A stretch of DNA of 47,658 bases. Source: a virus. The notes beneath the pieces were generated by a model. The model made no database searches and was not told where the DNA came from. It saw only the letters and a list, made by a program, of their open reading frames with translations. Positions 29,840-38,550 of this stretch are shown here, piece after piece; position 1 is the stretch's first letter; every line of letters starts with the position of its first letter. Both the position numbers and the translations under genes were made by a program. Location of the stretch: positions 1 through 47,658 of the IMG/VR virus record IMGVR_UViG_3300034358_000148; one strand, written 5' to 3'.

Positions 29840-32800
29840 TCAGGGCGGAAGGTCGTCGAACCCCGGCACCGGACCATAATCCTCGGGCGGCGCCCGCGCG
29901 TCGTCGAGCATGCCGGGGTCCGCCCCGCCGGAACGCACCTTGCCGTCCTCGCCCACGAAATCGCCGACATCCTTGACGAGGCGCAGCCCGCGCCACTTCA
30001 TCCCGTCGCTTCGGTGCTTCTCGAAGCCCTTCTCCTCCAGCGCCTTAGAGAAGCCCTTGTTCGACCACTCCTTCTCGCCCGCCGCCTTGCACCACGCGAC
30101 GAACACATCGTGGAGCCGCGACGAGGGGACGCTGCTCTCGGCATCCTCGACCACGCACAGCTTCAGGAAGCGGGCGAGCGGATCGCTCCCCTCGCGATAG
30201 GCGGTGGTCGCCTCGGTCACTTCGCTGGGCTCGATCAGCCCGTTGGTCATATAGTCGAGCAGGCCCTCGATCAGGCGATTGAGCACACCCGGCCCCTCCC
30301 GCGCCTTGATCTTGGAGACCAGGTGAAGGTCCTTCTTCGGCCACCAGCCCTCGGAATTCGGCGGGGGATGGTCGATATTGCGCAGCCACGAGACCAGCTT
30401 GAGCCGGCCCCATATCCCGTCGTCGGTGTCGGGAATGTCGAACTTCGTGTTGCCGCTGATGATCAGCTTGAACTTGGGCACCAGATTGAAGAAGCCGCGG
30501 TGCAGGTTGCGCACTGGCACCGGCTCGCCTCCCGTGACGAACTTGATAAGCCCGGTGTTGAGCCGCTCGTTGCGCCCCGGCTCGGATGCGCGCAGCAGCC
30601 GCACGCCCCCCAGCTTGGCGAGATCGGGCGAGGCCGAGTCTCCGCGCTTCTTGATCGCCTGTTCGGTGAAGCTCTCGATCGGGATCGAATCGCCATAGTC
30701 GCCGGTCACGTGCGACCAGCTCTCGATCGTCACCCCCTTGCCGTTGCGCCCCCGCCCATACCAGAACCACAGCTTCTGCTCGCCGGGATCGCCCGTCATC
30801 GCATAGCCGCCGACCTGGTGCAGATAGCGCCGCATCGCCGGCAACGGCTGCGCCCATTCGAACATCCCGTCATACAGCGGGCAGGTGGCGTCGGGATCGT
30901 ATTCGACCGGGGAGAGCTTGGTGTTCAGCTGCTCGCGGCTATGCGGCTCGATCTCGACGCGCGCGATCACCGTGTCATCGGGCAAGGTCTCGCGAGAGAA
31001 ACGGAGCGTGCCATTCATCACGTTGAGCGCATAGGGATCGTTGTCGAAGGCCGCGAAGGGCAAGGTCAGCCATCGCCGGGCGAGCAGCGCGATCGACGCC
31101 GGCTGGCCCGAAGTCTCCGATTGCCGCCCGAACACCGCGATCTTGGACGATAGCAGCTCGAAATCCTTGCCCTTCGGAATCCACTTATCGAGTCCGTGCG
31201 GATTGCCCTCCTGCAGGTCGAGCCGCTTCTGCTTCCCCTCGGTCACCAGCCCCCAGCGCACACCAGTGTCGGCCACGAGCCGGGCCTCCTCCTGCACCGC
31301 CCGCACCGTGTCCCAAACCGCGCCGATCACTTCGGCCGGCGGCGTTTTCTCGTCCTGGTCGAGCACCTTCCAGCGCCGCTCGTCCCATCCCAGCCAGCCC
31401 GTCGCGGTGGTGAAGCGGAAGTTCATGCCGAAGCGGTCGCGGAATCGCTCCGCCATCCCGAAAGCGGTCAGCGGATAGCCGCTGCACTTCATCGCCAGCA
31501 GCAGCGGCTCGGGATCGAAGCCGCGCGCGATCCCGTCGCCGATCGCGCGGTCGATATCGGCATGCTGCACGTCGGCGACATGCTCGCCGTAGAGGTCCCA
31601 CAGCGCCTCTTTCACTGCGGTTTCGTCGAGCAGCCCCCCGGCGATCCGCCGTCCCGCGCTGAACGCCAGCCGCTCGATCGCGGCCTTGGCCAGCTCGACA
31701 TGCTCGCATCGCCGCTCGAACCATGCCGCCGAGGCGCGCTTGAACCGCTCGACCTCCGCCACCCCCAGGATTGGCAAGCCATCCGCCCTTCCGCCCCGGA
31801 AGGGTTCGGTTTCTTTTGCATCGCCGGGCGCGGCGGGCGCGGGGCGCGGGGCCGCGCGGGCGCGCGGAGGTCCGGCGCGGTTTCCGCGTTCCCTGCGGGA
31901 ACGCGCAGCGGCCGCGATCTCTGAGAGATCGCGAGGGCTCGCTAGCCCGGCGGTCCATCCGCTGTCGATCGTCGCGATCAGCTGCCGATCGTCGTCGTCG
32001 CCCGGATTGGCGCGCGCCGCACTCTCTACCATCGCCCGCGCGAGCGATGCCTCCAGCGCGCCCGCGGCGACCAGCGAGGCGACCTTGAGCGCGCTGGTGT
32101 TCAGCTGGGCATTGCGCCGCCCCGATGGCGCCTCGCGGATCTCGCGGCATTCGCCGTCGAGCGCGACCAGCGCATATTTGCGCACGTCGTCATCGGCCTG
32201 GGCGAGCGCGGCGGAAGGATCGCCCGCGGCCGGACGCGGCGCCGCCGGCGCCGCCACGCGCTGCTTCCGCGCCCGCAGCACCGCGATCAGCTCGGCCGGC
32301 GCCGCCGCGATCGCCGCATCGTCGCGCCAGTCGCCGCTGCGCCCCAGCCAGCGATACCGCCCCTTCTCGGCGCCGTCATCGTCATAGATCAGGCTCGGCG
32401 GCCCCACCACATAACCGCCCTCGCCGCGCACATCGACATGATCGGGCAGATTGCCCCGATTCCGGATCGGGGCCTCGCCATCGTCGGGCTGGCGATACCA
32501 GACATGCACCCCGCCCGATTGCGTGATCGCCGTCAGCGACGGCGGCAGCGCCACCCCCAGCATCGCCTCCAGCTCGGCCTTCAATTGCTCGAGCGTGAAC
32601 TCGCGCGTGCCGGTTACCTCGCCGGTCTCGGGATCCACGTCTTCCTCGACGCGCGGATCGAAATCGAGCGCGAAGCACCCGTTCACCCCCATAGGCACGC
32701 CGATCATCGCATCCGGATGCTGCTTCCACCAAGCGACGATACGGGCCTCGTCGCACGTCGCGTCCTTCAGCCCCTTGCCGCCATAAGGCGCCTTCGCCTT

Positions 32801-32938
32801 GAAAACGCCGGCCTTCTTCGCGGCATTCACCCAATGCTCGTCGCGCTCCCGGCAAGGGAACACCGGCCACCCGCGCCGCACATATTGCAGCGCCGCCTGC
32901 CCCATCGGCGATAACAAACTGGCACACGATGGCGGCAC
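29840..32938 (-). CDS. bifunctional primase-polymerase / SF3 helicase
   Basis: The product is 1032 aa. The N-terminal about 220 residues are a Prim-Pol domain with the metal-binding DFD (CFALDFDPR, near residue 90) and a His block (SGGVHVWYRQP). The C-terminal part is a D5/P4-type superfamily 3 helicase with Walker A GRGRNGKGVT near residue 731 and the ISGNTKFDIPDTDDGIWGR region. It would prime and unwind phage DNA at the origin. GTG 32938 has a GGGGGA Shine-Dalgarno; ATG 32905 is an alternative start. The middle carries an Ala/Arg/Pro-rich linker. Confidence 0.93.
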   Translation of the reverse strand: MPPSCASLLSPMGQAALQYVRRGWPVFPCRERDEHWVNAAKKAGVFKAKAPYGGKGLKDATCDEARIVAWWKQHPDAMIGVPMGVNGCFALDFDPRVEEDVDPETGEVTGTREFTLEQLKAELEAMLGVALPPSLTAITQSGGVHVWYRQPDDGEAPIRNRGNLPDHVDVRGEGGYVVGPPSLIYDDDGAEKGRYRWLGRSGDWRDDAAIAAAPAELIAVLRARKQRVAAPAAPRPAAGDPSAALAQADDDVRKYALVALDGECREIREAPSGRRNAQLNTSALKVASLVAAGALEASLARAMVESAARANPGDDDDRQLIATIDSGWTAGLASPRDLSEIAAAARSRRERGNRAGPPRARAAPRPAPAAPGDAKETEPFRGGRADGLPILGVAEVERFKRASAAWFERRCEHVELAKAAIERLAFSAGRRIAGGLLDETAVKEALWDLYGEHVADVQHADIDRAIGDGIARGFDPEPLLLAMKCSGYPLTAFGMAERFRDRFGMNFRFTTATGWLGWDERRWKVLDQDEKTPPAEVIGAVWDTVRAVQEEARLVADTGVRWGLVTEGKQKRLDLQEGNPHGLDKWIPKGKDFELLSSKIAVFGRQSETSGQPASIALLARRWLTLPFAAFDNDPYALNVMNGTLRFSRETLPDDTVIARVEIEPHSREQLNTKLSPVEYDPDATCPLYDGMFEWAQPLPAMRRYLHQVGGYAMTGDPGEQKLWFWYGRGRNGKGVTIESWSHVTGDYGDSIPIESFTEQAIKKRGDSASPDLAKLGGVRLLRASEPGRNERLNTGLIKFVTGGEPVPVRNLHRGFFNLVPKFKLIISGNTKFDIPDTDDGIWGRLKLVSWLRNIDHPPPNSEGWWPKKDLHLVSKIKAREGPGVLNRLIEGLLDYMTNGLIEPSEVTEATTAYREGSDPLARFLKLCVVEDAESSVPSSRLHDVFVAWCKAAGEKEWSNKGFSKALEEKGFEKHRSDGMKWRGLRLVKDVGDFVGEDGKVRSGGADPGMLDDARAPPEDYGPVPGFDDLPP

Positions 32939-32983
32939 GAAATCCCCCGGAAAACACGGGTCAAAGAACAGGCAATTGGTTCA

Positions 32984-33007
32984 CGCGAAGGCGCGGAGGC
33001 GCGAAGG
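32984..33007. repeat. three 8-base tandem units
   Basis: CGCGAAGG, CGCGGAGG and CGCGAAGG follow each other without spacing in the gap between the 57-residue gene and the primase. Similar TTCACGCG...GCGGAG strings occur as dispersed intergenic repeats in sphingomonad genomes (from memory, not verified). Confidence 0.5.
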
Positions 33008-33009
33008 GA

Positions 33010-33183
33010 TCAGGGTGGGATCGGTTTGCCGCCGCCGGCAAAGCGATCCCGCGCAGCCAGAGCAGCCCGCATCGCGTCCATCGCCAGCAGCATCGCCCCC
33101 GCCGGGTCCGCCTTGATCTGGGCATCCGTCAGCGTGCCCAGCGCCGCCATCCCGACGCGACGAAGTGCGGCCGAGGCGCTCAC
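33010..33183 (-). CDS. small hypothetical protein, 57 aa
   Basis: GTG 33183 overlaps the stop of the upstream gene (GTGA). The product is a short helical protein with an Ala/Met-rich middle (DPAGAMLLAMDAMRAALAAR) and a Gly/Pro end. No family recognised; part of the coupled early-left operon just ahead of the primase. Confidence 0.6.
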   Translation of the reverse strand: MSASAALRRVGMAALGTLTDAQIKADPAGAMLLAMDAMRAALAARDRFAGGGKPIPP

Positions 33184-33458
33184 GCCGCTGCTCCCTCGGC
33201 CACGGCCTCCGGCGCAATGTTTTCGATCCAGCACCCGTTGCGCGTCTCGGCGAAGGGCGCCGCGTCGATCGTGTCGCCGAGCTTCGCTTCGTCTTTCAAA
33301 TGCATGCGCGCTTCGACGATCCAGAAGCTCTCCCCGATCGGCCATTCCCGCACGCCCTGCGCGATCGCCGTCTCGCGCGAGTCGCATTGGCACATCTCGT
33401 CGTCATGCTCGTCGCTGCCGAGATACCAGCGCCACTTGCCCTTCCAGCCACCGCTCAC
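33180..33458 (-). CDS. hypothetical protein, 92 aa
   Basis: GTG 33458 overlaps the methyltransferase stop (GTGA). The product is mixed alpha/beta with Trp- and acid-rich segments (WKGKWRWYLGSDEHDDEMCQ; SFWIVEARMHLKDEAKLGDT), with the appearance of small phage proteins of unknown function. The in-frame extension upstream is Gly-rich and antisense to the methyltransferase, hence not used. Confidence 0.65.
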   Translation of the reverse strand: MSGGWKGKWRWYLGSDEHDDEMCQCDSRETAIAQGVREWPIGESFWIVEARMHLKDEAKLGDTIDAAPFAETRNGCWIENIAPEAVAEGAAA

Positions 33459-34234
33459 GCCACAACCCCCTCGAACGGCCCCGAAGCCAGCGCCCCGAAC
33501 AACGGCGCCGCCGCCACCTCGCCCGCCTGCGCATAATCCGGATAATCCCCCGCCCGCTCGAGCCGCTCCATGCACGGTTCGATCCACCGCAACCGCGTCT
33601 CGCGCGGCGCATTCCCCGCCGGCAACCACAGCAGCCAGACATAGGCCGTCGCCGTGCTCGCCTTCGCGCCGGGCACGTCATGGAACGGATCGATCGCGCC
33701 GCGCCGGATCAGCCGGTCCTTCAGCATCACCACCCGCTCCTGAAACTGCAGCACCCAATCGGGCGGCGTCTCGCGAAACAGCGTCCCGCGCCCCTCCGAT
33801 TCCAGGAACGCGCTGCGCACCAGCATCGCCACCCCGCGCCGCGCCACCGCCAGGCCGCTCGCGATGAACGCCTCGGCCAGCTTGAACGGCGGATTGGTGA
33901 TCACCCAATCGACCTGCGGCTCGAATCGGCCGAGCAGCGCGAAGTCGAGCAGCTCATGCCCCGCGGCATCCCCGCCGCCCATCGGAGCAAAGGCGCCATA
34001 AGCCTGAACATCGCTCGCCCGCACATCCGCGAACGCCTCGCGCAACGGCCGCACCATGTGCATCTCCCCGCACGCCGGCTCCCATGCGGAGAGTTCGCCC
34101 AGCGGCTCGCCGATCGAAGCCAGGAACTCGAGCAGCGCCCGCGTCGCAAACGGCGGCGTCGGGAAGTAATCGAGGCTGTCCGGCGCCGAGTTCCGCCGCT
34201 GCATCACTGCCGTCGATCGGTTCTGGCCGGTCAT
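33455..34234 (-). CDS. phage N6-adenine-type DNA methyltransferase
   Basis: The product is 259 aa. DYFPTPPFATRALLEFL, the SAM-binding block AWEPACGEMHMVRPLREAF and the catalytic-type NPPF motif (VDWVITNPPFKLAEAF) are those of phage SAM-dependent amino-methyltransferases acting on adenine or cytosine N4. It may mark phage DNA against host restriction. ATG 34234 has a GGGTGCGGGAT leader. There is a divergent small gene 47 bases upstream. Confidence 0.85.
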   Translation of the reverse strand: MTGQNRSTAVMQRRNSAPDSLDYFPTPPFATRALLEFLASIGEPLGELSAWEPACGEMHMVRPLREAFADVRASDVQAYGAFAPMGGGDAAGHELLDFALLGRFEPQVDWVITNPPFKLAEAFIASGLAVARRGVAMLVRSAFLESEGRGTLFRETPPDWVLQFQERVVMLKDRLIRRGAIDPFHDVPGAKASTATAYVWLLWLPAGNAPRETRLRWIEPCMERLERAGDYPDYAQAGEVAAAPLFGALASGPFEGVVA

Positions 34235-34281
34235 ATCCCGCACCCTTGAAGTACGGGCGCGAAACGACCACTTCGGCCCGC

Positions 34282-34524
34282 ATGGCACACCTGATCAAAA
34301 CCGAGGACCAGATCGAAGAGGAAATCCGGCGCCGCGCGCAGGCAGCGGCCGATGCCGCGAGCGAAGGGACCACGATCCCCGAAATTCACATCACCGCGAC
34401 GCCCGAGCCCACCCAGTTCGGGTCGCACTGGCTCGTCGGGAGCGCTCCCAAGGCCGTTGCCGGCTATATCGAGGCGGCGGCGATCGAAGTCGCCGCGATC
34501 TGGGATATCCGCGTCCCCGCTTAG
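34282..34524 (+). CDS. lone plus-strand small gene in leftward operon
   Basis: The product is 80 aa with sensible composition: an acidic-basic helix (KTEDQIEEEIRRRAQAAADA), a beta-like middle (TIPEIHITATPEPTQFGSHW) and a helical end. It exactly fills the 295-base gap that would otherwise interrupt the leftward operon, while the opposite strand shows only shadow frames. No family recognised. An antisense transcript from its promoter would run into the DUF5131 gene. Confidence 0.55.
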   Translation: MAHLIKTEDQIEEEIRRRAQAAADAASEGTTIPEIHITATPEPTQFGSHWLVGSAPKAVAGYIEAAAIEVAAIWDIRVPA

Positions 34525-34529
34525 CGCCG

Positions 34530-34679
34530 TCACCTGTCGCGCTCCCGCCGCCGCTGCCCGCAAGCGCCGCAGCGCGTCGGATCGACCGTCTCGGGATAGA
34601 GCGCATCGAACACCGGCCGCATCCGCACCCGCCAGTTCCGCGCCCAGGTCAGCGACTCCTCGCGCGCCGCTCCCCGCAT
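34530..34679 (-). CDS. small Cys-pair protein, 49 aa
   Basis: ATG 34679 follows a GGGGCGG leader. The product ends in a zinc-knuckle-like CGACG pair with a basic tail (DPTRCGACGQRRRERDR) and starts with a Trp/Arg-rich helix (SLTWARNWRVRMRPVFDALY). Short enough to be missed by length cut-offs. Function unknown; possibly nucleic-acid binding. Confidence 0.6.
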   Translation of the reverse strand: MRGAAREESLTWARNWRVRMRPVFDALYPETVDPTRCGACGQRRRERDR

Positions 34680-34707
34680 ATGCCGCCCCGGATTCCCGGT
34701 CGCCGTG

Positions 34708-34717
34708 CCCCCCCCCC
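34708..34717. repeat. homopolymer run C10 (G10 on coding strand)
   Basis: Ten consecutive C on the plus strand lie between the DUF5131 stop and the 49-aa gene start. It is the longest mononucleotide run noticed in the window; it could vary by slippage or be a sequencing-prone site. Confidence 0.9.
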
Positions 34718-34721
34718 AGCG

Positions 34722-35741
34722 TCACGATTGCACCGGCGGCATGCCATTGTGCTCGACGCCATCGAGCAGACGGCCAGCAGCGTTTTTACCCACGCGAATC
34801 ACTATGTTCTCCGGGCCGGGCTGCTCGCCTTGGTTCAGAACATGCCGCGCGCCGTTGGTGCCCGACTCTCCAGTCGGATCATTCTTCGTGAAGTCGTCGA
34901 GCTCGGATCGATAGGGACGGAACTCCCCCCATTGCTTGAAGAAGAACGGCACCCCCGCCGCCGCGCACTGGTCGCGCAGCGTTCGTGCCCAGCCCGGATG
35001 CATCGGCCGCGCCCCGCGCCCGCTCTCGCCGCCGCAGATCACCCAGTCGATTTTGGGCTGATCAACTTCATCAGCGCCGTCGCGCCCCAACCAAGCCGCA
35101 CCGAGAGGCAAGACCTCGTGCCAGCCATCGACGTCGATGCTTGCCAGGTCCACCGCCCCTAGCAACGGCTCGCACGAAAGAAACCGCACCGCCGCCGGCG
35201 TCGCCAACAGGTCGGGTATCCGCGCATCCGCCGCCCGCTGATCCTCCACCGACACGCCGAGCGAGACATTGGGCAACGGAAAGTCAACGAAGTCGAGACC
35301 GCTATCGCACCCTAGATCATGCTGCCGTCGTGGCAGATCGGCGAAGTATGTCCGCAGCCGCTCGCTGCGCTTGGTCAGCACCTGGAACAAATGCTGCGAA
35401 CAGCGCGCCATCACCGCGAACATCGCGTCCAGCATCGCGTCCGTTACGAAATCGGCGAACAGGTCGGTCACCGAGCAGACGAACACCCGCCGCCCCTTCC
35501 GCCACCGGAGCGGCGCTACCAGCATCTTCTCGTCGAGAAACATCTCGATATCGCGGCGATGCCCCGGCTTGAAATCCAGCCCGGTGCCGAGCCTTTTGTT
35601 CATCCCCTCGGCATAGCAATGCCGGCATCCCTCGCTGACATGCTCGCAATGCCACCCCACCCGCGCCGGCTCGCTCAGCAGCCGCGCCCGGATCGGCGTC
35701 CATGTCGCATCGGTCCATTCGATCGCGGAGCGCTCAGCCAT
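34722..35741 (-). CDS. DUF5131 / phage Gp37-Gp68 family protein
   Basis: The product is 339 aa. IEWTDATWTPIRA at the N-terminus, the CEHVSEGCRHCYAEGMNKRL cysteine cluster and WVICGGESGRGARPMHP are diagnostic of this phage family. The CxxxCxxC-like pattern recalls radical-SAM proteins, but the activity is unproven. It overlaps the ASCH-like gene by 8 bases and lies in the early-left operon. Confidence 0.9.
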   Translation of the reverse strand: MAERSAIEWTDATWTPIRARLLSEPARVGWHCEHVSEGCRHCYAEGMNKRLGTGLDFKPGHRRDIEMFLDEKMLVAPLRWRKGRRVFVCSVTDLFADFVTDAMLDAMFAVMARCSQHLFQVLTKRSERLRTYFADLPRRQHDLGCDSGLDFVDFPLPNVSLGVSVEDQRAADARIPDLLATPAAVRFLSCEPLLGAVDLASIDVDGWHEVLPLGAAWLGRDGADEVDQPKIDWVICGGESGRGARPMHPGWARTLRDQCAAAGVPFFFKQWGEFRPYRSELDDFTKNDPTGESGTNGARHVLNQGEQPGPENIVIRVGKNAAGRLLDGVEHNGMPPVQS

Positions 35742-36252
35742 GCGGCACCCGATCGATATTGCCGTGCTCGACGCGGAAGATAAGCGCGACGACTGCCGGG
35801 TTATCCCGCCAGCGCTCGCCGCTTTTATCGTGAAGCGAATCCCAGAGCGTCGCATAGCTCTCAATCGCCGAAAGGCATTCGGCGCCGGTCCCATAGTTCC
35901 GCCAGTCGCCCCCGTCGCGCTCCACTCCCTCGGCCCGTGCATCGAGCGCCGAAAGCTCGCGCAGCTGCTCGAGACGAACAGTCTCTACGATCAAGGTCAG
36001 GCGCGAGGCCCAGCGCGGCATGTGGATTGAGGGACGCCAAACTGTTTGGTCTCTACCGGCGTCGAACCTGTACCGCGCGCCACGCGACGGGTCGCCAGAA
36101 TGAACCGGCTTCCAGGCTTCGCGCACGTAAAGGCGGTCACCGGCTGCGCACCGCCGCAGCGGCGACGCGGATAGTCGGCGCGTCTGCGTCTTTCGGCCGG
36201 CCAGAAGAGCGCCAACCATCCCCGCGGAAAAGATGATCGGCCGATCCGCCAT
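35734..36252 (-). CDS. ASCH-domain-like phage protein
   Basis: The product is 172 aa. IFSAGMVGALLAGRKTQTRR, the YVREAW block and SIHMPRWASRLTLIVETVRL form the pattern of phage ASCH/PUA-like proteins, which probably bind RNA or modified nucleic acid. Often found beside DUF5131, as here. The start overlaps the previous stop by one base. Confidence 0.8.
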   Translation of the reverse strand: MADRPIIFSAGMVGALLAGRKTQTRRLSASPLRRCAAGDRLYVREAWKPVHSGDPSRGARYRFDAGRDQTVWRPSIHMPRWASRLTLIVETVRLEQLRELSALDARAEGVERDGGDWRNYGTGAECLSAIESYATLWDSLHDKSGERWRDNPAVVALIFRVEHGNIDRVPHG

Positions 36253-36893
36253 CACGCAGCCTCCCGCGCCAGGTCCGTCGATTCGGCCCTGGCGCTCCAG
36301 CCATCCCCGCCCTCGATCAGCTCGAGCACCGGCGCATCGTAATCCACGCGCCCCGCCCGCCCGATCACCACATCTTCGTAAATCTCGAACTCGGCCTTGA
36401 GCCGCGCCATCTTCACCCGGATCTCCGCGCAGGGCTTGCGCCGCACGATCGCCATCAGCGCGCCCAGCCGCTCGCTCTCTTCCACGCTCAGCCCGCGCTC
36501 GGCGCGCCGCCGCGTCAGCCGAATGATCTCGTCCATCCGCTTTGCCGCCCCGCCGCGCGCCCGCACCGGCAAGCCCGCGGTCTGTCGCAGGCCGTCGAGC
36601 TGCCGCGCGATCTCGTCGAGCTCTTCGGTCGCCCGCCATTGCCGGATCCGCGCCCTGTTGCGCCGCAAGAGCAGCGCCGCTCTGGCTTCCTCGGGCGATG
36701 CCGCAGGCTTGATCGCCCGTTGCCATTCGCGCACATATTGCCGCCGCTGGAGCAGCTTCAGCCGATCCGATTCCTCGGGGGTCAATTCCAGCCGCGCCTT
36801 CGCCTCCAGCGCCGCTATCTCGGCCAGCTGCGCCGCGATCGGCTCGCGCACGCCCCGGCTCCGGCTCCCCCGATGGCCGATGCGCGCGCTCAC
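36252..36893 (-). CDS. coiled-coil hypothetical protein
   Basis: The product is 213 aa from GTG 36893, which overlaps the upstream stop (GTGA). It is Arg- and Glu-rich with long helices (ESDRLKLLQRRQYVREWQRA; RRNRARIRQWRATEELDEIA), probably coiled coil, and a more ordered acidic end. No family recognised. Part of the early-left operon. Confidence 0.65.
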   Translation of the reverse strand: MSARIGHRGSRSRGVREPIAAQLAEIAALEAKARLELTPEESDRLKLLQRRQYVREWQRAIKPAASPEEARAALLLRRNRARIRQWRATEELDEIARQLDGLRQTAGLPVRARGGAAKRMDEIIRLTRRRAERGLSVEESERLGALMAIVRRKPCAEIRVKMARLKAEFEIYEDVVIGRAGRVDYDAPVLELIEGGDGWSARAESTDLAREAA

Positions 36894-37378
36894 AGCGGTC
36901 CGCTCGCCGTCGAAAGCCCGCTCTCGACCATCGTCGCCACGCGCCGCATCTTCGGCCCGCCGTCGGAAAGCACGATCTTTCCCGCCGCGATCAGCTTGCG
37001 CAGCCGGTACGAGGCCGAGTCCGCGCCCGCGAGCAGCGCCGCCTCGGCGAACTCCGCGTTGGTTGGGCACGGCTGCCGCAGCCGGATCGCCTCAGCGATC
37101 ATCCGCAGGATCACCGTCTCGGCGGTCGCCGGCCCGTAATTGCGCCCGCGCCGCTGCCCGCGCGCGACCGCATAGGGCTTCTCCTGCCGCTGCATGAGAT
37201 GTTGAAATACGCGGGTGTCCGGCTCGCGCCGGTGCGTGAGGGCCACCAGCCCCTGCTCCTGCATCCGTCGCGCTACCGCCGCCACTGCGCGCGGCAACAG
37301 TTCGCCACGCGCATAGACCGCGCAGTCCCCCGCTTTCGCGCCGCGCACCCAACTGATGATGCCTTCCGCATCAAGCAT
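36890..37378 (-). CDS. winged-helix-like hypothetical protein
   Basis: The product is 162 aa from ATG 37378 with a GGGGAG Shine-Dalgarno. The C-terminal half (NAEFAEAALLAGADSASYRL, then RKLIAAGKIVLSD) resembles the wing-helix layout of small DNA-binding domains. The N-terminal half has LLPRAVAAVARRMQEQGLVA and a His/Arg patch. Probably a replication-associated or regulatory DNA-binding protein; not certain. Confidence 0.65.
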   Translation of the reverse strand: MLDAEGIISWVRGAKAGDCAVYARGELLPRAVAAVARRMQEQGLVALTHRREPDTRVFQHLMQRQEKPYAVARGQRRGRNYGPATAETVILRMIAEAIRLRQPCPTNAEFAEAALLAGADSASYRLRKLIAAGKIVLSDGGPKMRRVATMVESGLSTASGPL

Positions 37379-37400
37379 GATTGATCTCCCCGGCCACTGC

Positions 37401-37745
37401 TCAGTGCGCCCGTTGTTCGGGCAGCGGCATCTCGCTCGCGCGCATCGCCCCCCTGGATCGCGGCACCGCGAACCCGCGCGGCGCCTCGCCCCAGCGCAGT
37501 CCCGTCGGACGGTAAAACATGCGGGGAACGATCTTGCCGCGGCTCGCCAGCGCAAGATGCACGCCCATCGTGCTGCCGGGAGTCAGCTCGCCCGCGAGCA
37601 GCCGATCGACCATGTTGATGCCGATCCGCTCTTCCAGCGCCACGATCGTCGCCGCGGGATCGGGCGCGGTGCCGATCATCCAGGCGAGCCGGTGCGCGCC
37701 TTCAGTGGGTACCCGTGCAGGAAGATACATCCGAACCATCGTCAT
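37401..37745 (-). CDS. hypothetical DNA-binding-like protein, 114 aa
   Basis: ATG 37745 overlaps the preceding stop as ATGA. The middle (IVALEERIGINMVDRLLAGE) resembles an HTH with a recognition-helix-like end, as in small phage regulators; the rest is basic and Pro-rich. No family can be named. Confidence 0.6.
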   Translation of the reverse strand: MTMVRMYLPARVPTEGAHRLAWMIGTAPDPAATIVALEERIGINMVDRLLAGELTPGSTMGVHLALASRGKIVPRMFYRPTGLRWGEAPRGFAVPRSRGAMRASEMPLPEQRAH

Positions 37746-38200
37746 TCTCCCGCCAGCACGTGGCGGCAGTGCACGATCATCCCCGAGATCAGCGCGTCCT
37801 GCGCCTCAAGCAGCGGCAGCAGCCTGCGGGCTTCGGCGCGGTCGATCCCGCCGGGCGCCGCCTCGATCAGCGCCGCGGTGCATCGTGCGGATGCCCCGGC
37901 CGCGCCCAGGGCATCGGCCGCGCTGTCGTGCACATCCGGCACCAGCTGGTGCCCGATGTCGGCGAAGATCGCATTGGCGACGCTACTCCCCAGCGCCTGC
38001 GTCAGCCGCACCAGTTCGTGAACCGTCATCTGATGCGAAGGGTCGTCGCTTTCCAGGCGGTTGCGCACCGTCCCCTCGCCACACCCCATCGCGTCGCCCA
38101 TGTCGGCGTTCGAAAAGCTGCGGCTCGCCTTCAGCGCGGCCAGCGCCGCGGCGGTGCGCCGCTTCGTATGGGAATGCGTGATCAGCCCGCACTTCGTCAT
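37742..38200 (-). CDS. CII-like / early regulator with HTH
   Basis: The product is 152 aa. NADMGDAMGCGEGTVRNRLE followed by VHELVRLTQALGSSVANAIF fits a helix-turn-helix regulator of the CII/YdaT position, directly after the Cro-like gene and coupled to it by an ATGA overlap. The C-terminal about 60 residues are helical and may oligomerise. Assignment rests on position and HTH pattern. Confidence 0.7.
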   Translation of the reverse strand: MTKCGLITHSHTKRRTAAALAALKASRSFSNADMGDAMGCGEGTVRNRLESDDPSHQMTVHELVRLTQALGSSVANAIFADIGHQLVPDVHDSAADALGAAGASARCTAALIEAAPGGIDRAEARRLLPLLEAQDALISGMIVHCRHVLAGE

Positions 38201-38457
38201 GACAGTGCGGCCTCAGCGGTCGTATCGGTTGCGGCATGATCAGCGGTATCGCCATCGCCGCCGCTCAGCGAGCGGCCCGTATCCCAATCCAGGCGGATTG
38301 CCTCACGCTCGGCAATCAAGCGAAGGTGGGCGAGACGCGACCGCGGAATGCCGTTTTTCCGCCAGCTATGAACGGTGGAAATCGGCGCGTCGGACATGCG
38401 CGAGACGGCCGTTGTGCCCCCAAGGGCGTCGATGATGCGTTCCGATACGGTTTCCAT
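38197..38457 (-). CDS. Cro/YdaS-like antirepressor
   Basis: The product is 86 aa. ALGGTTAVSRMSDAPISTVH then SWRKNGIPRSRLAHLRLIAE is the typical YdaS/Cro-type helix-turn-helix found divergent to a phage repressor. ATG 38457 is preferred over longer frames that run through the operator sites. It should bind the shared operators 38467-38531 and favour lytic growth (family-level inference). Confidence 0.85.
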   Translation of the reverse strand: METVSERIIDALGGTTAVSRMSDAPISTVHSWRKNGIPRSRLAHLRLIAEREAIRLDWDTGRSLSGGDGDTADHAATDTTAEAALS

Positions 38458-38466
38458 GGGCAGCGA

Positions 38467-38531
38467 TATGCGAAAATCGCAAACCATGCGCAAGCGGAAA
38501 TTTGCGATAATCGAAATTGCGATAATCGCAC
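38467..38531. promoter_or_regulatory. operator cluster between Cro-like gene and repressor
   Basis: Three copies of a 13-base palindrome: TGCGAAAATCGCA (38469-38481), TGCGATAATCGAA (38503-38515, one half-site degenerate) and TGCGATAATCGCA (38518-38530). Centres are 34 and 15 bases apart. They lie between the divergent starts of the Cro-like protein and the S24 repressor, the expected place of phage immunity operators. Confidence 0.8.
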
Positions 38532-38550
38532 GGTTGCTCAACCTAGCGGG

